Assembly (NCBI RefSeq): GCF_036785885.1
Contig: NC_092317.1
Coordinates: 4,838,501-4,902,500, forward strand
Origin: Coffea arabica
Lineage: Eukaryota; Streptophyta; Magnoliopsida; Gentianales; Rubiaceae
Direction: 5' to 3'
DNA: 64,000 nt
Shown here piece after piece: positions 12,881-23,439 of the stretch. Numbering within the stretch: position 1 is the first letter of the stretch; every line of letters begins with the position of its first letter. The notes beneath the pieces are model-generated. The model was not told the origin of the DNA. It did no database searches and worked only from the letters and a program-made list of their open reading frames with translations. Both the position numbers and the translations under genes were made by a program.

Positions 12881-13448
12881 GTTGGACATCTTATGTGTTT
12901 CTTATGCTGCAATGCCAGATGTTGATTTTGAATTATTGTTTCAAGTGCACTAAACATCTGCAAATTTCTAAAGAATCATATTGACATTGTTTTAGAGTGC
13001 AAATATACCGCTGAAAGGACTTCTCTCTATCTAATTGGGACTTCAACTAATAGTTGCTGTAATTATTCTTGATTTGAATATTTACATTCTGATTTATCAG
13101 TATTTGCAGTTTCCAAACTGTATAGCAAAAGAAAAGCTTTGTCTTGTTCTTGAAAACCTTCACTGAAATGGAAGCTTTTAAATTACTTTGTATCACTATT
13201 GGTTTCTGTTAACCTTATCATTTTGTATTACTATTGGATCTGTTTGATGTAATTGGAGTAGTGCATTTTGGCATCGGGCAATATTAGTAGTTCCATGTCC
13301 ATGGGAGATGTTACCATCCCCAAGCAATTCACTCAGGCTGGCTTATGGGATTGGCTCATAACTTCCATTTCTTGTTTTTAACATGAATACATGAAACTTC
13401 GTTATACCTCTATTTTCGTCTGATTTACATGAATATTTTTCCTTAGCA

Positions 13449-13559
13449 GAAACTTAATGCGACAATCCTGACAAGTGATTTTACTAAATTGGATTTTGAA
13501 TCCTACAATGGGCCTTCCAGAGGATATAATCAATTGGGGAGCATTGGATACAGCACTGA
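13449..13559 (+). pseudogene. Possible unidentified captured exon
   Basis: After an acceptor-like ttagcag there is a 36-codon open stretch containing KLNATILTSDFTKLDFES and YNGPSRGYNQLGSIGY before a stop. It has a coding-like look, but I do not recognise it, and it is not a RecA exon. It lies in the same 5.26-kb element as the RECA3-like exons, so it may be a second gene fragment. It could also be chance. Confidence 0.2.
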
Positions 13560-15360
13560 GTAGTTCTTTTTGAAGTTAAGAAAGCAGCAGTTTCACGTAA
13601 GCAATAATTGGCTTAGATAGCATACACTCATCTTGAGGTATAGGACTCGATACAGTTCCTTCTCTTCTGTGTTTTTCCTTTTCTTTCTCAATTGAAGATT
13701 AGAAGTATAGGACTTCTTTATGATCAGTTGCATTTGTTCTGTGTTTCTGGAGTCTGAAAAACCTTAGCAATTATTAAGTGTCAAATATTAAGTTTCAATT
13801 ATTATAGCATAGAAAATTTCCCTATAAAGGCTTCTATACAAACCTTGGTTTTGCCTTTATAGGTACAGAAATATCCCTTCATGATTTATAGTTTCTTAAT
13901 ACTTCTTATCATATGCTAAATGAAGAATTGAGCTATCAAACCTTAAATTTTTCAGTCACAAAAGATTTTAAATTTTAGATCTAGAAGACACATTATTCTT
14001 AGATGAGAATATCTAGAGCTTCTCCAAGGATAAAAGCAACTATGCAATCTAACTTACATGTCAATGCCCCTCTAACTTTTGGAATGGAGTATTGTTTTAA
14101 CATAACAAAAAGATGTCCTCCCTATAATGAATAAGTTTCCACTTTGTTTTTGCATTTCAGGATCATTCCATTGACTTTGTGTTCTGCCCCTTCCTTGCTC
14201 CTCCTCAAAAAAAAATAATAATATAGTTGCTATTTCAATGTTTCACTTTTACGACAACGGAATGAGTTTCATGTTTGGATATTTTGGAGTTAGCACTTGT
14301 CGGATTTATCTTTTGGATTAGAATCATTTGTTGCCAGTTAACCTATTTCCAATTTCTTCCTTTGGGTGACATACATGGATGGCCATACTGCAATAAATTG
14401 CATTCTGAATTCTTTTAAGTTCAATTTTTTGGAAATAGCAGAATAGCTAATTTATCTGCTTTGGTGGAATTATGAGTTACCATGCAAGTTGCTCTAACTT
14501 GACAACTTATAGGATGCTTTATTTCTCATTTCTTTGATACTTAATAATGGACAGAATATATATCATGCTTCTCTTAAGAGGGGAAAAGCTGGTTTAAGAT
14601 TTTGTATGACTATTACAAGTTTTAAAGTTGTCGAGGTTATCTTGTTTATTTTGGGATCAATCAATGTCTCCTAACCCATTTTCAGTTTCCATGCATTGGT
14701 GACGAGATCCATTGCTAACTGTAATGGAATATATACTAAGATTTTATCGTTATAATTTCATGATTAGGTTGTCACGGGAGAGCTTAGCAAATCTTGCCAT
14801 GGGGACAGCAGAAACAAAATTGCTTTTGGATAGGGGAAAGATGCATTGTGCGTTTCAAGCTCTATGCCAATGTAATTAGTTTATCATGAAATTGTTATAG
14901 GTTTTTTTTTGGTTAATCTGTAACTAAATTCCATCAGACACAAACAATTCCATTAAATGGATCCACTTTGAATATGTACAAATCATTTTATTACACTGGG
15001 CATCTGCATTTTTTTCCCGCACTATGCTAATACGCGGTTTATGCATTAAACTAGGGAACTAGGGTAAGTAGGGTCATGGGATCGAAAAGAAATCATGTAT
15101 CTATGGCATTATACATTTCACATCTAATGTATAGTATTTCTGCAAATTTCAAATCCTCTTGTATCTGTAACGATATTTCCTTTTCCAAAACAAGAGAACA
15201 ACTCGGTTACCGGATTATCTTGTTACATTTATCCCACACTTTTCTATTGTTAATCGATATGTATAACTTCAATGTTAATTTGTATCTAAAATTACTTATC
15301 AGCAATCCCAACTACTATTTACATAATTTTAATTCTTTTATGGGCATTTACGTTTTGTAG

Positions 15361-15393
15361 TCCACCGCGCGAAGCGCGGTTTATCTCTCCTAG
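15361..15393 (+). mobile_element. Helitron-like 3' terminus (hairpin plus CTAG)
   Basis: A perfect 6-bp stem (ccgcgc/gcgcgg, loop gaa) at 15365-15379 is followed ten bases later by CTAG at 15390-15393 and then T. This is the arrangement of a Helitron 3' end: a GC hairpin about 10-12 nt before CTRR, with insertion between A and T. The matching 5' TC end was not located; 10.5-11 kb would be the place to look. If real, a Helitron could be what carried the RECA3-like exons. Confidence 0.6.
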
Positions 15394-15628
15394 TCTGACC
15401 AAAACGGGCGGAAAGCGAAGGAAAACTGATGGAAGCTTACAAATTTTTTTTTTATCCTTTCTTTTCTCACATAACTTACCCTTTCTCTTCTTTTCTTTTC
15501 TATCCTCAACTCACAAACTAGCTATAAGAGAAATCTCAGAGGAGGTTTCTGATATTATCCCTTCAAATAAATTACCCATTAAAGTACTTACTTGACCACT
15601 TGAAATAAAGCTGCCCATCCTTTTCTCC

Positions 15629-15635
15629 TATAAAT
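15629..15635 (+). promoter_or_regulatory. Probable TATA box of the thaumatin-like gene
   Basis: TATAAAT lies about 128 bases before the chosen ATG in a CT-rich leader. The spacing fits a plant core promoter with a leader of about 100 nt. The outer MITE (ending 15562) lies only about 70 bases upstream, so its right end is in the proximal promoter. Confidence 0.5.
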
Positions 15636-15762
15636 GACCCTCCCCTGTGACCAAGAGGAGACCTAAACCAAAAGAATTGCCGGGACACTCCTCTCCACTA
15701 CTTCTGTTGTCCTTTTTGAAGCCCTGCACGTTTCCTTCTCAGCTTCTCACGAGCCTCAGGCC

Positions 15763-17073
15763 ATGGATGCAATGCTGAGAAATCTTCTTGCTCTCCTCCT
15801 CCTTTCACTTCACTTATTAGATCATTCAGGTACAACACATTGTTCTTTGACAAAGAAATTTTGTATCCATTGGACATTTTTCATAAATGTACTGTCTTTT
15901 ATCTTATAAATATATTTTCTTTTACTAATGAAAAATGCGCTCTTTCTTGCTTTGAATTCTTGTTTGGGCTGGAAAAATGGTGTGAAACAGTTGAGGTATC
16001 AGCTACAACAATGACATTCTATAACAAGTGCAGCCATCCAGTTTGGCCAGGGATTCAGCCAAGTGCAGGGAAGCCCATTTTAGCCCGTGGTGGTTTCAAG
16101 CTTCCGCCAAACAGATCATACTCCCTACGCCTCCCAGCAGGATGGTCCGGCCGCTTCTGGGGTCGTCACGGCTGCTCTTTTGATGCCTCTGGCCGTGGCC
16201 GTTGCGCCACTGGGGACTGCGGCGGTTCTCTCTTTTGCAATGGCCTTGGTGGGACTCCTCCAGCCACCCTAGCTGAAATCACTCTAGGCAATGACCAAGA
16301 TTTCTATGATGTTAGCCTTGTTGATGGCTACAATCTTGCCATTTCCATCACCCCATTCCGAGGCTCAGGTGAAAAAATAGGCCCTCAAGCCCTCCAACAA
16401 TCCAATCCTGTCCTCTACTACTTTTACCTTTCCAACACTTTGGGCTTGCAGGAATTTGTTCTTTCATTCTTTTTTTTATTTATTTATTGTGCATTTAGCC
16501 CTCTGATCTTTTTTGTCCGAACTATTAAATGACAGCTTGCTAATCTTGGATCTAATACCATAATAATGAAGACAATAATGTGGTCCAAACAAAACCCTTT
16601 TGGCTCAAAATTGAACTTTAGGGGTGTTTTATTGTGAAACTGTTGGAATCTAAGAAGTCATGAGTCATTTTGTCAAGGTGGTCTTTTTGTTCATTTCTGT
16701 TGTTTGCTAGTATTAGTTTAGTTGTGACCAGTAAATGATGTTGATTAATGGTATTATTGTTACTATAGGCAAATGCAGCTATGCTGGATGTGTGAGTGAT
16801 CTGAACATGATGTGTCCAGTGGGGCTTCAAGTGAGGTCTCATGACAAAAGAAGTGTGGTGGCCTGTAAGAGTGCATGTTTTGCATTCAATTCTCCAAGGT
16901 ATTGCTGTACAGGTAGCTTTGGGAACCCACAATCTTGCAAGCCCACAGCATATTCAAAGATCTTCAAGGCTGCTTGTCCAAGGGCCTATTCTTATGCTTA
17001 TGATGATCCCACTAGTATTGCCACTTGCACCGGTGGAAACTACTTGGTCACTTTCTGTCCTCACCATAAGTAA
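15763..17073 (+). CDS. Thaumatin-like protein (PR-5 family), 249 aa
   Basis: Three exons (15763-15829, 15991-16368, 16769-17073) join in frame to 249 residues. Residues 1-22 (LLALLLLSLHLL) form a signal peptide, so the product is secreted to the apoplast or vacuole. The mature part is a complete thaumatin domain: the GWSGRFWGR, DASGRGRCATGDCGG, PPATLAEITL, DFYDVSLVDGYN, CKSACFAFNSPRYCC and CPRAYSYAYDD blocks are all present, with the regular cysteines of the eight-disulphide long form. The Arg, Glu and Asp residues that line the acidic cleft (in GRFWGR, LAEITL, YDVSLVDGYN and YAYDD) are retained. It ends CPHHK with no C-terminal anchor tail. The family includes antifungal, glucan-binding and developmental members; which applies here is not shown. 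By synteny it would match the Arabidopsis At1g18250/At1g73620 pair, from memory. Confidence 0.92.
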
Positions 17074-17461
17074 TTAGTTCATACTCAGTACTGCTAGATA
17101 TACTACTACTATTTAGGTCTCTACTGCAATTCTACTCTGTTCTTAGCTTTAGTTGGTTTCTGGAATACGGCTATTATCTTGAGATATATTGTACTAGTCC
17201 AGCAATGCTTCTGGCACTTGGCATTTGCTATTCATAATTAATGTTACCGTAATATATGATAGTTAGTAAATCTGCGTGTTAATCTTGGATGTCCCTTTGT
17301 GTCTCACCAGTATGTTCTGAAATTCTGGTATGAATGCTACTACAGGAAGATGGCAAGATGGGGAAAAAGGAGATGCATCGACTAAAATATAACATGATTC
17401 CATATGTGACATAAATTGAATGGGCCAAGATTCAAGAAGGAAAAGAGAACAAAAATGCTTA
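17074..17461. other. 3' region of the thaumatin-like gene
   Basis: This is probably 3' untranslated and flanking DNA. It is AT-rich, with no open frame that resembles a protein and no clear repeat up to the MITE at 17462. Confidence 0.5.
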
Positions 17462-17608
17462 GGTCCCGTTTGGATTGCATTTTCCGTCATTTTTCATGGA
17501 AAAAATACTGTAGCGATTTGATGTATGTGAGGAAAAAAGGTAATAGGGAAATGTGTTCACGGAAAATGATGAAATTTTTCTACGGAAAACAGCAATCCAA
17601 GCAAGGCC
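17462..17608. mobile_element. Tourist-like MITE, 147 bp
   Basis: The inverted ends are ggtcccgtttggattgcat on the left and, on the opposite strand, ggccttgcttggattgctg. The flanking TTA triplets (17459-17461 and 17609-17611) are the target duplication expected for Tourist/PIF-Harbinger MITEs. It contains tactgtagc and gatgtatgtgagg words shared with the MITE at 24559-24722, so the two may be related. Confidence 0.85.
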
Positions 17609-18619
17609 TTAATTTGCTAAAATTGCTTCACTTTCTAAGTAGTACAATCTTCTATGCCATTAATTTTGCAAAATTTATCGGGGAGCAATCAATGGTGCGA
17701 CTATTTAGGCTCCTAGGACCGTAGGGGTTAGTGGAGGTGTGCTACAAGTTTTAGGCCCAGTAGAAGAGGGCAGGGTCACATCATCGACGGCAAATTGGGC
17801 TAAGAGAAGATAATTCTGCTTGTGGCACCGCTACCACTGTTGTGTTTCTATTCTAGTGCATGTTCCGATATTCATCTACGGCAAGAATTCGGTTCAGTCC
17901 GATTCCAATTCATCCCGACATCATTCGAGACTTGCGACAACTTTGTACTTGACTAGTTTTACAAGGTTGTGATAAAAAGGTTTTTTTGTGGAAGAGATGA
18001 AAAGGTTAAAACGTGTAAACACCAACTGATTGTTTGGTGCAATCTCTTAAATTAAAGTAACAAAAACATTGAGTGTGTTTGGATTGTAAGTTATTTGTCC
18101 AAATATATTTACTTACATCACCATTATAATTTTTAATACACCTTTTTATCTTTCCAATTACCTTTTTATCTCACGTATTGAAATCTTTCTTCTCTTTTTT
18201 AATTTTTCTTATCTCTCACCGTGATTGTCAATTCAAGATTTGAATCCTGAATCTAACTGTCAATTCAATTTAACTGTTAATTCAATCTAACTGTCAATTC
18301 AAGATTTGAATCCTGAATCAACAGCAAAATCGCTATTGTCAGATTCAAGATTTGAATTCTGAATCTAACAATGAAAAGAACTCTAACAGTTATTTCTTGA
18401 GCCTCTTAGTAGTTATTTCTTGAGCCAACCAAGCGGTTCATTGAAATTGAATATGACCATCACATCTATGTAAAATCTCGAAAGTTAAGAGTCCATTAAG
18501 CTTGAGGGTGCCTCGTGATTAATGAAATGAGTCTTTTTTTCTTCTTTTTTTTTTGGGTCACAAGATGACAAATTTTCCCATTTTAGCTCCAAAATCTTCA
18601 ACTATTACATTACAATTGA
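17609..18619. other. Intergenic, short degenerate repeats
   Basis: No gene seen. About 18220-18370 contains several copies of a short word family (variants of attcaagatttgaatcctga and ctaactgtcaattcaa), a small local tandem array. About 18070-18110 begins like the gtgtttggat MITE end but has no partner. Confidence 0.5.
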
Positions 18620-18627
18620 CTCTGAAT

Positions 18628-19288
18628 TAGAGCTGTAAACAAATCGAATCGAATCGAGTATCTCATGTTTGAGCTCTATTCGTTAAGCGATTCGAACAAC
18701 GTTCATGTTTGTTCGTTAATTTTCGAATTTCAAACCTGTATTCGTATTCGGCTCGTTAAACAAAGTTCGTGTTCGAGTTCGAATTCGTGTTCGACTCGTT
18801 TAACATAAACAAGCTGTTCGCGAACATGCTCGAAATGCTCGAATCCAAATTATTTTTAGTCTTTAATATACCATGCAAATCATTAATCATTCTCAAAAAC
18901 AATTAAAGCAACTAAGTGACTAAATTCTATTATTCATTAACTATATAACTAATAACATAAAAACAATAAATAAAACAAAGCAATTTGCTCTCCAAATATA
19001 AAAGTCCAGCCATAAAATTAACCCTAAAATTTGTCAAATGATAATTATGTCCATATTCGTGAGCGTTTGTTAAAACTCGCGAACATACTCGTGTTCGCGA
19101 ACGTTCGTTTAACATGTTCACGAACGTTCGTTAAAACTCGCAAACATGTTCATGTTCGCTCGATTATTAATCGAACAAAAAAATTTGTTCGAACTCGATT
19201 CGTTTAAGGTTTCGAGCGAGTCTTTCACGAATACGAACGAGTCGAAACGAATCGGGTTACCAAACAGCTCATTCGTTTAACAGCTCTA
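18628..19288. mobile_element. Non-autonomous hAT-type element, 661 bp
   Basis: Perfect 8-bp target duplications, ctctgaat, at 18620-18627 and 19289-19296, flank inverted ends: tagagctgtaaac on the left and, on the opposite strand, tagagctgttaaac. The body is rich in gttcg/cgaac words arranged as many small inverted repeats, as in hAT MITEs with subterminal motifs. No transposase is encoded. It ends only about 160 bp before the PPR start codon, so it lies in that gene's promoter or leader. Confidence 0.9.
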
Positions 19289-19445
19289 CTCTGAATATAC
19301 TGTTTAAAAATATTTGATCCTCCTATCTATTCCACATTTTTACTATTCCATTACCTCTTAGACTTTTGGTTGACTGCAATTTTTTCTGACTCCTGGCTAT
19401 CGGGGCTTTTGAGCCTCCAAATCAAGTCACCTATAAGGAGCCCTC

Positions 19446-21620
19446 ATGGGGATGGGTCATCCCCTGACCTCTTCCCAGTTCCCTTCAAATGGGGAGTTCC
19501 GAGTTCTAACTCGTAATCGCAGGATGCACCTCCGCTTCATCTCTTCTCCAAAACCTCCGTTAAACCCCATAACTCTCGCAGCATCCCATTCTTTCTTCTC
19601 CACATTCTCCCACCAGGGCCAAACCGACCTCCCAAACCACCTCAATATCAGCTTTGAAAACCATGATAACATCGATCAAACCCCAACCAATCAATCGTAC
19701 TGGACCAAGCACATTCACAAGCTCTGCACCGTTGACCGGGACGTCGATTCTGCTTTTCACCTTCTTAGTCACATTTGCCTTCGCGGGTACCGTCTCAATG
19801 CGCTTAACGTTAGCAGCATTATCCACGCTTTCTGCGACGCCAACCGCTACGCCCAAGCTCACCACCAGCTTCTTCTCTTCATCACCTCCCAACCCGACCT
19901 CTTGGACGAGCGAACATGTAATGTCCTCATTGCCCGTTTGCTCCACGCTGCTACCCCGCATGCCACGTTGGTTGTGATTCATCATTTGATCAATGCCAAC
20001 CCAAATTTTGTTCCTTCCTTGATGAATTATAACCGTTTGATTCATCAGGTTTGCAGACTGTTGAAGCCGTCGGAAGCCCATCAGCTATTTTGGGACATGA
20101 GGAAGAGAGGGCATTTCCCCAGTGTGGTTTCCTACACCAGCTTGATTGGCGGGTACTGTAAAATTGGAGACATTGATGTTGCGAATAAACTGTTTGATGA
20201 AATGCGCGAAGCAGGAGTCCTGCCTAATACTATGACTTACAGTGTTCTGATTGAAGGGGTTTTCCGGAAACGTGATGTGGAAAGGGGGAACATGTTGATG
20301 GGGAAGCTTTGGGAGGTTATGGGAAATGAGGAGGATAAGCTTGTTAACAATGCAGCCTTCGGGAATGTGATCAATTCGTTATGTAAAGAAGGGTTGTTTC
20401 ATGAGGTGTTTAAGATAGCTGAGGATATGCCTCAGGCGAAGGGTGTGCTGGAGGAGTTTGCATATGGCCAAATGATTGAGTCACTTTGCAAATATGGGAG
20501 GTTCAACGGAGCTGCTAGGATTGTTTACATGATGCGAAAGAGAGGCTTTACGCCAGGATTCCTTTCTTATAATTCGATTTTACATGGCCTTTGCTTGGAG
20601 GGTGACTGTTTTAGGGCGTATCAGTTGTTGGAAGAAGGTATTAACTTTGGATACGGGCCCTCGGAGTTTACTTATAAGCACTTGGTAGAGGGTCTTTGTC
20701 GTGAATGCGATCTTGTTAAAGCCAAGGAAGTACTCAATATTATGTTGAGCAATAAGGAAGGGAAGCAGAAGACCAGGATTTTCAATATTTACCTGAGAGC
20801 TGTCTGTGCTATGCATAATCCAACTGAACTTTTGAATGGACTTGTTTCAATGCTGCAAGAGCAGTGTCAGCCTGATGTAATTACCCTCAATACTGTTGTG
20901 AACGGTTTGTGCAAAACAGGGAGAGTTGCTGAGGCATCTAAAGTATTGAAAGATATGATGGCCGGGAAGTTTTGTGCTCCAGATGTTATTACCTTCACAA
21001 CCATTATTTCCGGTCTGTTAGAAGTAGGAAACGTTCAAGAAGCTCTTCATCTGTTCCGAAGTGAGATGCCTGGCAATGGTGTTAGACCTGTTGTTTTGAC
21101 CTATAATGCGCTTATTCGTGGGTTGTTTAATCTAGGCCGGGTAGATGAGGCGATGGAGATTTTTAATAGCATGGTAGCTGGTGGAGCTGTTGCTGATTGT
21201 ACAACTTACACTGTAATTATTCAGGGATTTTTCAACTCTGAGCGAACAGAGGATGCTAAGAGATTCTGGGATGAAATTGTTTGGCCCTCGAAAGTCCATG
21301 ACAATTATGTATATTCAGCCATACTTAGAGGGCTTTGCGACTCTGGCAAATTTGATGAGGCTTGTGATTTCCTTTATGAATTGGTTGACTGCGGGGCTGT
21401 ACTCAATCATGTGAACTACAATATCCTCATTGATTATGCTTGCAAATTAGGCTTGAAGAAAGGAGCCTATCAGATTTTGGGGGAGATGAGAAAGAATGGG
21501 GTAGCTCCAGATCCCGTAACATGGAGACTTCTTGATAAGTTGCATAGCAATGGGAGAAATCAGTATGGCGAGGATTCCACTACGGATTACAGAGACCATG
21601 TTCCAGAGTTTAATAGCTGA
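19446..21620 (+). CDS. P-class pentatricopeptide repeat protein, 724 aa, intronless
   Basis: A single uninterrupted exon of 724 codons. From about residue 190 to 710 the protein is a run of roughly 13-15 35-residue PPR motifs with the usual pattern, for example VVSYTSLIGGYCKIGDID, NTMTYSVLIEGVFRKRDV and DVITLNTVVNGLCKTGRV. There is no E, E+ or DYW domain, so it belongs to the P class, whose members bind organelle RNA and affect its processing, stability or translation rather than directing C-to-U editing by a DYW domain. The N-terminal 60 residues are rich in Arg, Ser and Phe and poor in acidic residues, which fits a mitochondrial or plastid presequence. Alternative starts at codons 3 (19452) and 27 (19524, MHLRFISSPKPP) would also leave a targeting-like N terminus; the true start is undecided. 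Lack of introns is usual for this family. Confidence 0.93.
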   Translation: MGMGHPLTSSQFPSNGEFRVLTRNRRMHLRFISSPKPPLNPITLAASHSFFSTFSHQGQTDLPNHLNISFENHDNIDQTPTNQSYWTKHIHKLCTVDRDVDSAFHLLSHICLRGYRLNALNVSSIIHAFCDANRYAQAHHQLLLFITSQPDLLDERTCNVLIARLLHAATPHATLVVIHHLINANPNFVPSLMNYNRLIHQVCRLLKPSEAHQLFWDMRKRGHFPSVVSYTSLIGGYCKIGDIDVANKLFDEMREAGVLPNTMTYSVLIEGVFRKRDVERGNMLMGKLWEVMGNEEDKLVNNAAFGNVINSLCKEGLFHEVFKIAEDMPQAKGVLEEFAYGQMIESLCKYGRFNGAARIVYMMRKRGFTPGFLSYNSILHGLCLEGDCFRAYQLLEEGINFGYGPSEFTYKHLVEGLCRECDLVKAKEVLNIMLSNKEGKQKTRIFNIYLRAVCAMHNPTELLNGLVSMLQEQCQPDVITLNTVVNGLCKTGRVAEASKVLKDMMAGKFCAPDVITFTTIISGLLEVGNVQEALHLFRSEMPGNGVRPVVLTYNALIRGLFNLGRVDEAMEIFNSMVAGGAVADCTTYTVIIQGFFNSERTEDAKRFWDEIVWPSKVHDNYVYSAILRGLCDSGKFDEACDFLYELVDCGAVLNHVNYNILIDYACKLGLKKGAYQILGEMRKNGVAPDPVTWRLLDKLHSNGRNQYGEDSTTDYRDHVPEFNS

Positions 21621-22369
21621 AAATTTGAACTTGGAGGATGAATGATGTCCTTGTGGGTGTAAATAAGCGGAAAGGAACAAGTACTAACCAATGAGCAGAC
21701 GGTTTTGGAGATTCATACTGGAATCCAAGCTAAAATTTCGGGCATTTTGCTCAATGGGGAAATAAAGAAGGGATCCCAAAAATTAACATTGTCAATGGCC
21801 TTGATGGATTTAAAAGTTGTCCCTGGATTACTTGTTACTGTAGTAAACAGAACCTCAGAACTGTAACAGCCTCCCTAGCAGTTTTACAGGAGGATCATGC
21901 GTATACCCCTGGGAATAAGCTTTATTTGACAAGGAAGGCGTAAAATACATCTTCTGAAGCTGAGATTAGGCAGGGAAAAATAAGTGATCCTGGATCTCAA
22001 CTTTTTTGAATGGAGTACAATTCCTGCATAGAAGTTTCACTTATCAGAACAATGCAATCTTTGGTCAGAAGCAAAGAAGCAAAAAGTAAAATGGTTGCCG
22101 GCCATGAAGTCGGGAAATTGATAATGAAACGGCAGTAGTACGTCATCAGAGTTCATGCACGCTGTAAAAGGGTGCAAGAGCCGTCCTACCAAGTACCAAC
22201 TGCTTATCAACTTTTCTGAAGTAAATTTTCTTTAAAAATTGTCCGACTTTGGAATATACTTTTCAGTATCAGAATATCAACAATTGACTATTATACGAGG
22301 AATATTATGTGAATACCAATCAAAGGGGGATGCATTATACAAATCAAGGTGGATATTCATTTCGTATTA
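21621..22369. other. 3' flank of the PPR gene
   Basis: No further gene is visible. The first few hundred bases are probably 3' untranslated sequence; the rest is unique-looking AT-rich DNA up to the Stowaway-like element. Confidence 0.5.
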
Positions 22370-22698
22370 CTCCTTCCATCCCACTTTGATAGTCTTGTAT
22401 CTCTTTTTCATCTGTCCCAAATTATAGTCCACTTTCCAATTGAAGAATGTAGTTGTATTTTAATTTTTCTAAAATATCCTTATTCAATGTAAGTAGTTGT
22501 TACTATAAACCTACCTCATTTAATGAGAGATGATTCTTTTTTTACCATCAATTCAAGTTCTCATAAAGTTATACCATATTTAATGTGAGGGTATTTTAGG
22601 AAAATAGCAGTCTAAATTTACTTTTCTAACAAAGTTAACTACTTTTTCTTAAACTGTGTGAAAAAAGAAACAGGACTATCAAAGTGGGACGGAGGGAG
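22370..22698. mobile_element. Stowaway-like MITE, 329 bp
   Basis: The ends are inverted: ctccttccatcccactttga on the left and, on the opposite strand, ctccctccgtcccactttga, with TA on both sides (22368-22369, 22699-22700) as for Tc1/mariner-type MITEs. A second member in the opposite orientation lies at 49464-50651, where a hAT MITE interrupts it. Internal similarity between the two runs along their whole length. Confidence 0.9.
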
Positions 22699-22700
22699 TA

Positions 22701-23430
22701 TGTGAATATCGATCAAAGGTGGATATTCATTCTTTCTTGGGATATGAAAATTTTTTTGTTCGGTCAAAAAATACAATACTTTGTGTCTGAAATTAGATGC
22801 ATCAGTTTGACCGTCAATAAATTTGAAAAGAATATTTAGAATAGCCCAAACATCAATTTGGACAGGCGGCATAGTACCTTATTGGTATGCCAAACAAAAA
22901 AAGAAGAAGAAGAAGAGCAAGTGATGCTCACTCTTTGAAAACTTTTTATTCGATAAAGCTATAAAGCAAAGATTATTTTAAGACAAATTAAAAGAAGAAA
23001 AAGGATGCACTTAATAGAAATTCAGATAATCCAGTTTTAGCAAAATTAAACTTAAAATGGAGGCGACGGATCAACAAGAAGAAGTTGTTGGATACAAGTG
23101 AAATTGAGCTAGTTTGAATTATATTGACCTAATTAACCAACAATTGAAAGTAATCAACTTCTTACCTAGCTATAAATTATCATATTGCGCTTGCATTGAG
23201 GGGTTTGATGGAGAATTTGAAAAGATTTCAAATCTCCATACTTGTTTAGATTACTTAAAAGATGTTTTAATTTGTAAATTATCAATATTCTTATATTTAA
23301 AACATATTTTGATAATTAGTAAATTATAAATTCAAATATTTCTTAAATAGTTCCAATTACTAGAGCGATTTGAATGGATTTAAAAAATCATCATCAAATT
23401 TCTCAATCAATCCAAATGAAGCCTAGGATA
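22701..23430. other. Intergenic AT-rich interval
   Basis: I see no gene or definable element here. An agaagaagaag run is present near 22902-22917. Confidence 0.5.
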
Positions 23431-23439
23431 CTCTGGTAT

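Larger units (their letters stand above)
10269..15524. mobile_element. 5.26-kb TIR element, Harbinger-like target site, carrying gene fragments
   Basis: The ends are inverted repeats of roughly 50 bp: the left starts tagctagtttgggagtt and the right, on the opposite strand, starts tagctagtttgtgagtt. Both continue into purine-rich gaaaagaaa sequence. The flanking triplet taa is present at 10266-10268 and 15525-15527, as expected for PIF/Harbinger insertion. The position inside the outer MITE can be reconstructed, which supports the ends. I see no transposase. The interior carries RECA3-like exons and a Helitron-like 3' terminus, so the cargo may have arrived in a separate step. Confidence 0.65.
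9588..15562. mobile_element. MITE split by a nested 5.26-kb element
   Basis: The left end reads gggataatataagaaaactc. The right end, read on the opposite strand, reads gggataatatcagaaacctc, and the similarity continues inward into gatttctctta-type sequence. The right arm is interrupted: its inner part (agcaagtgatgttaa, ending 10268) continues after the nested element at 15525. The element is thus about 0.7 kb of its own sequence (9588-10268 plus 15525-15562). No clear target duplication is visible. A fragment with the same aaacctcccctgag end lies at about 44361-44480. Confidence 0.7.
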
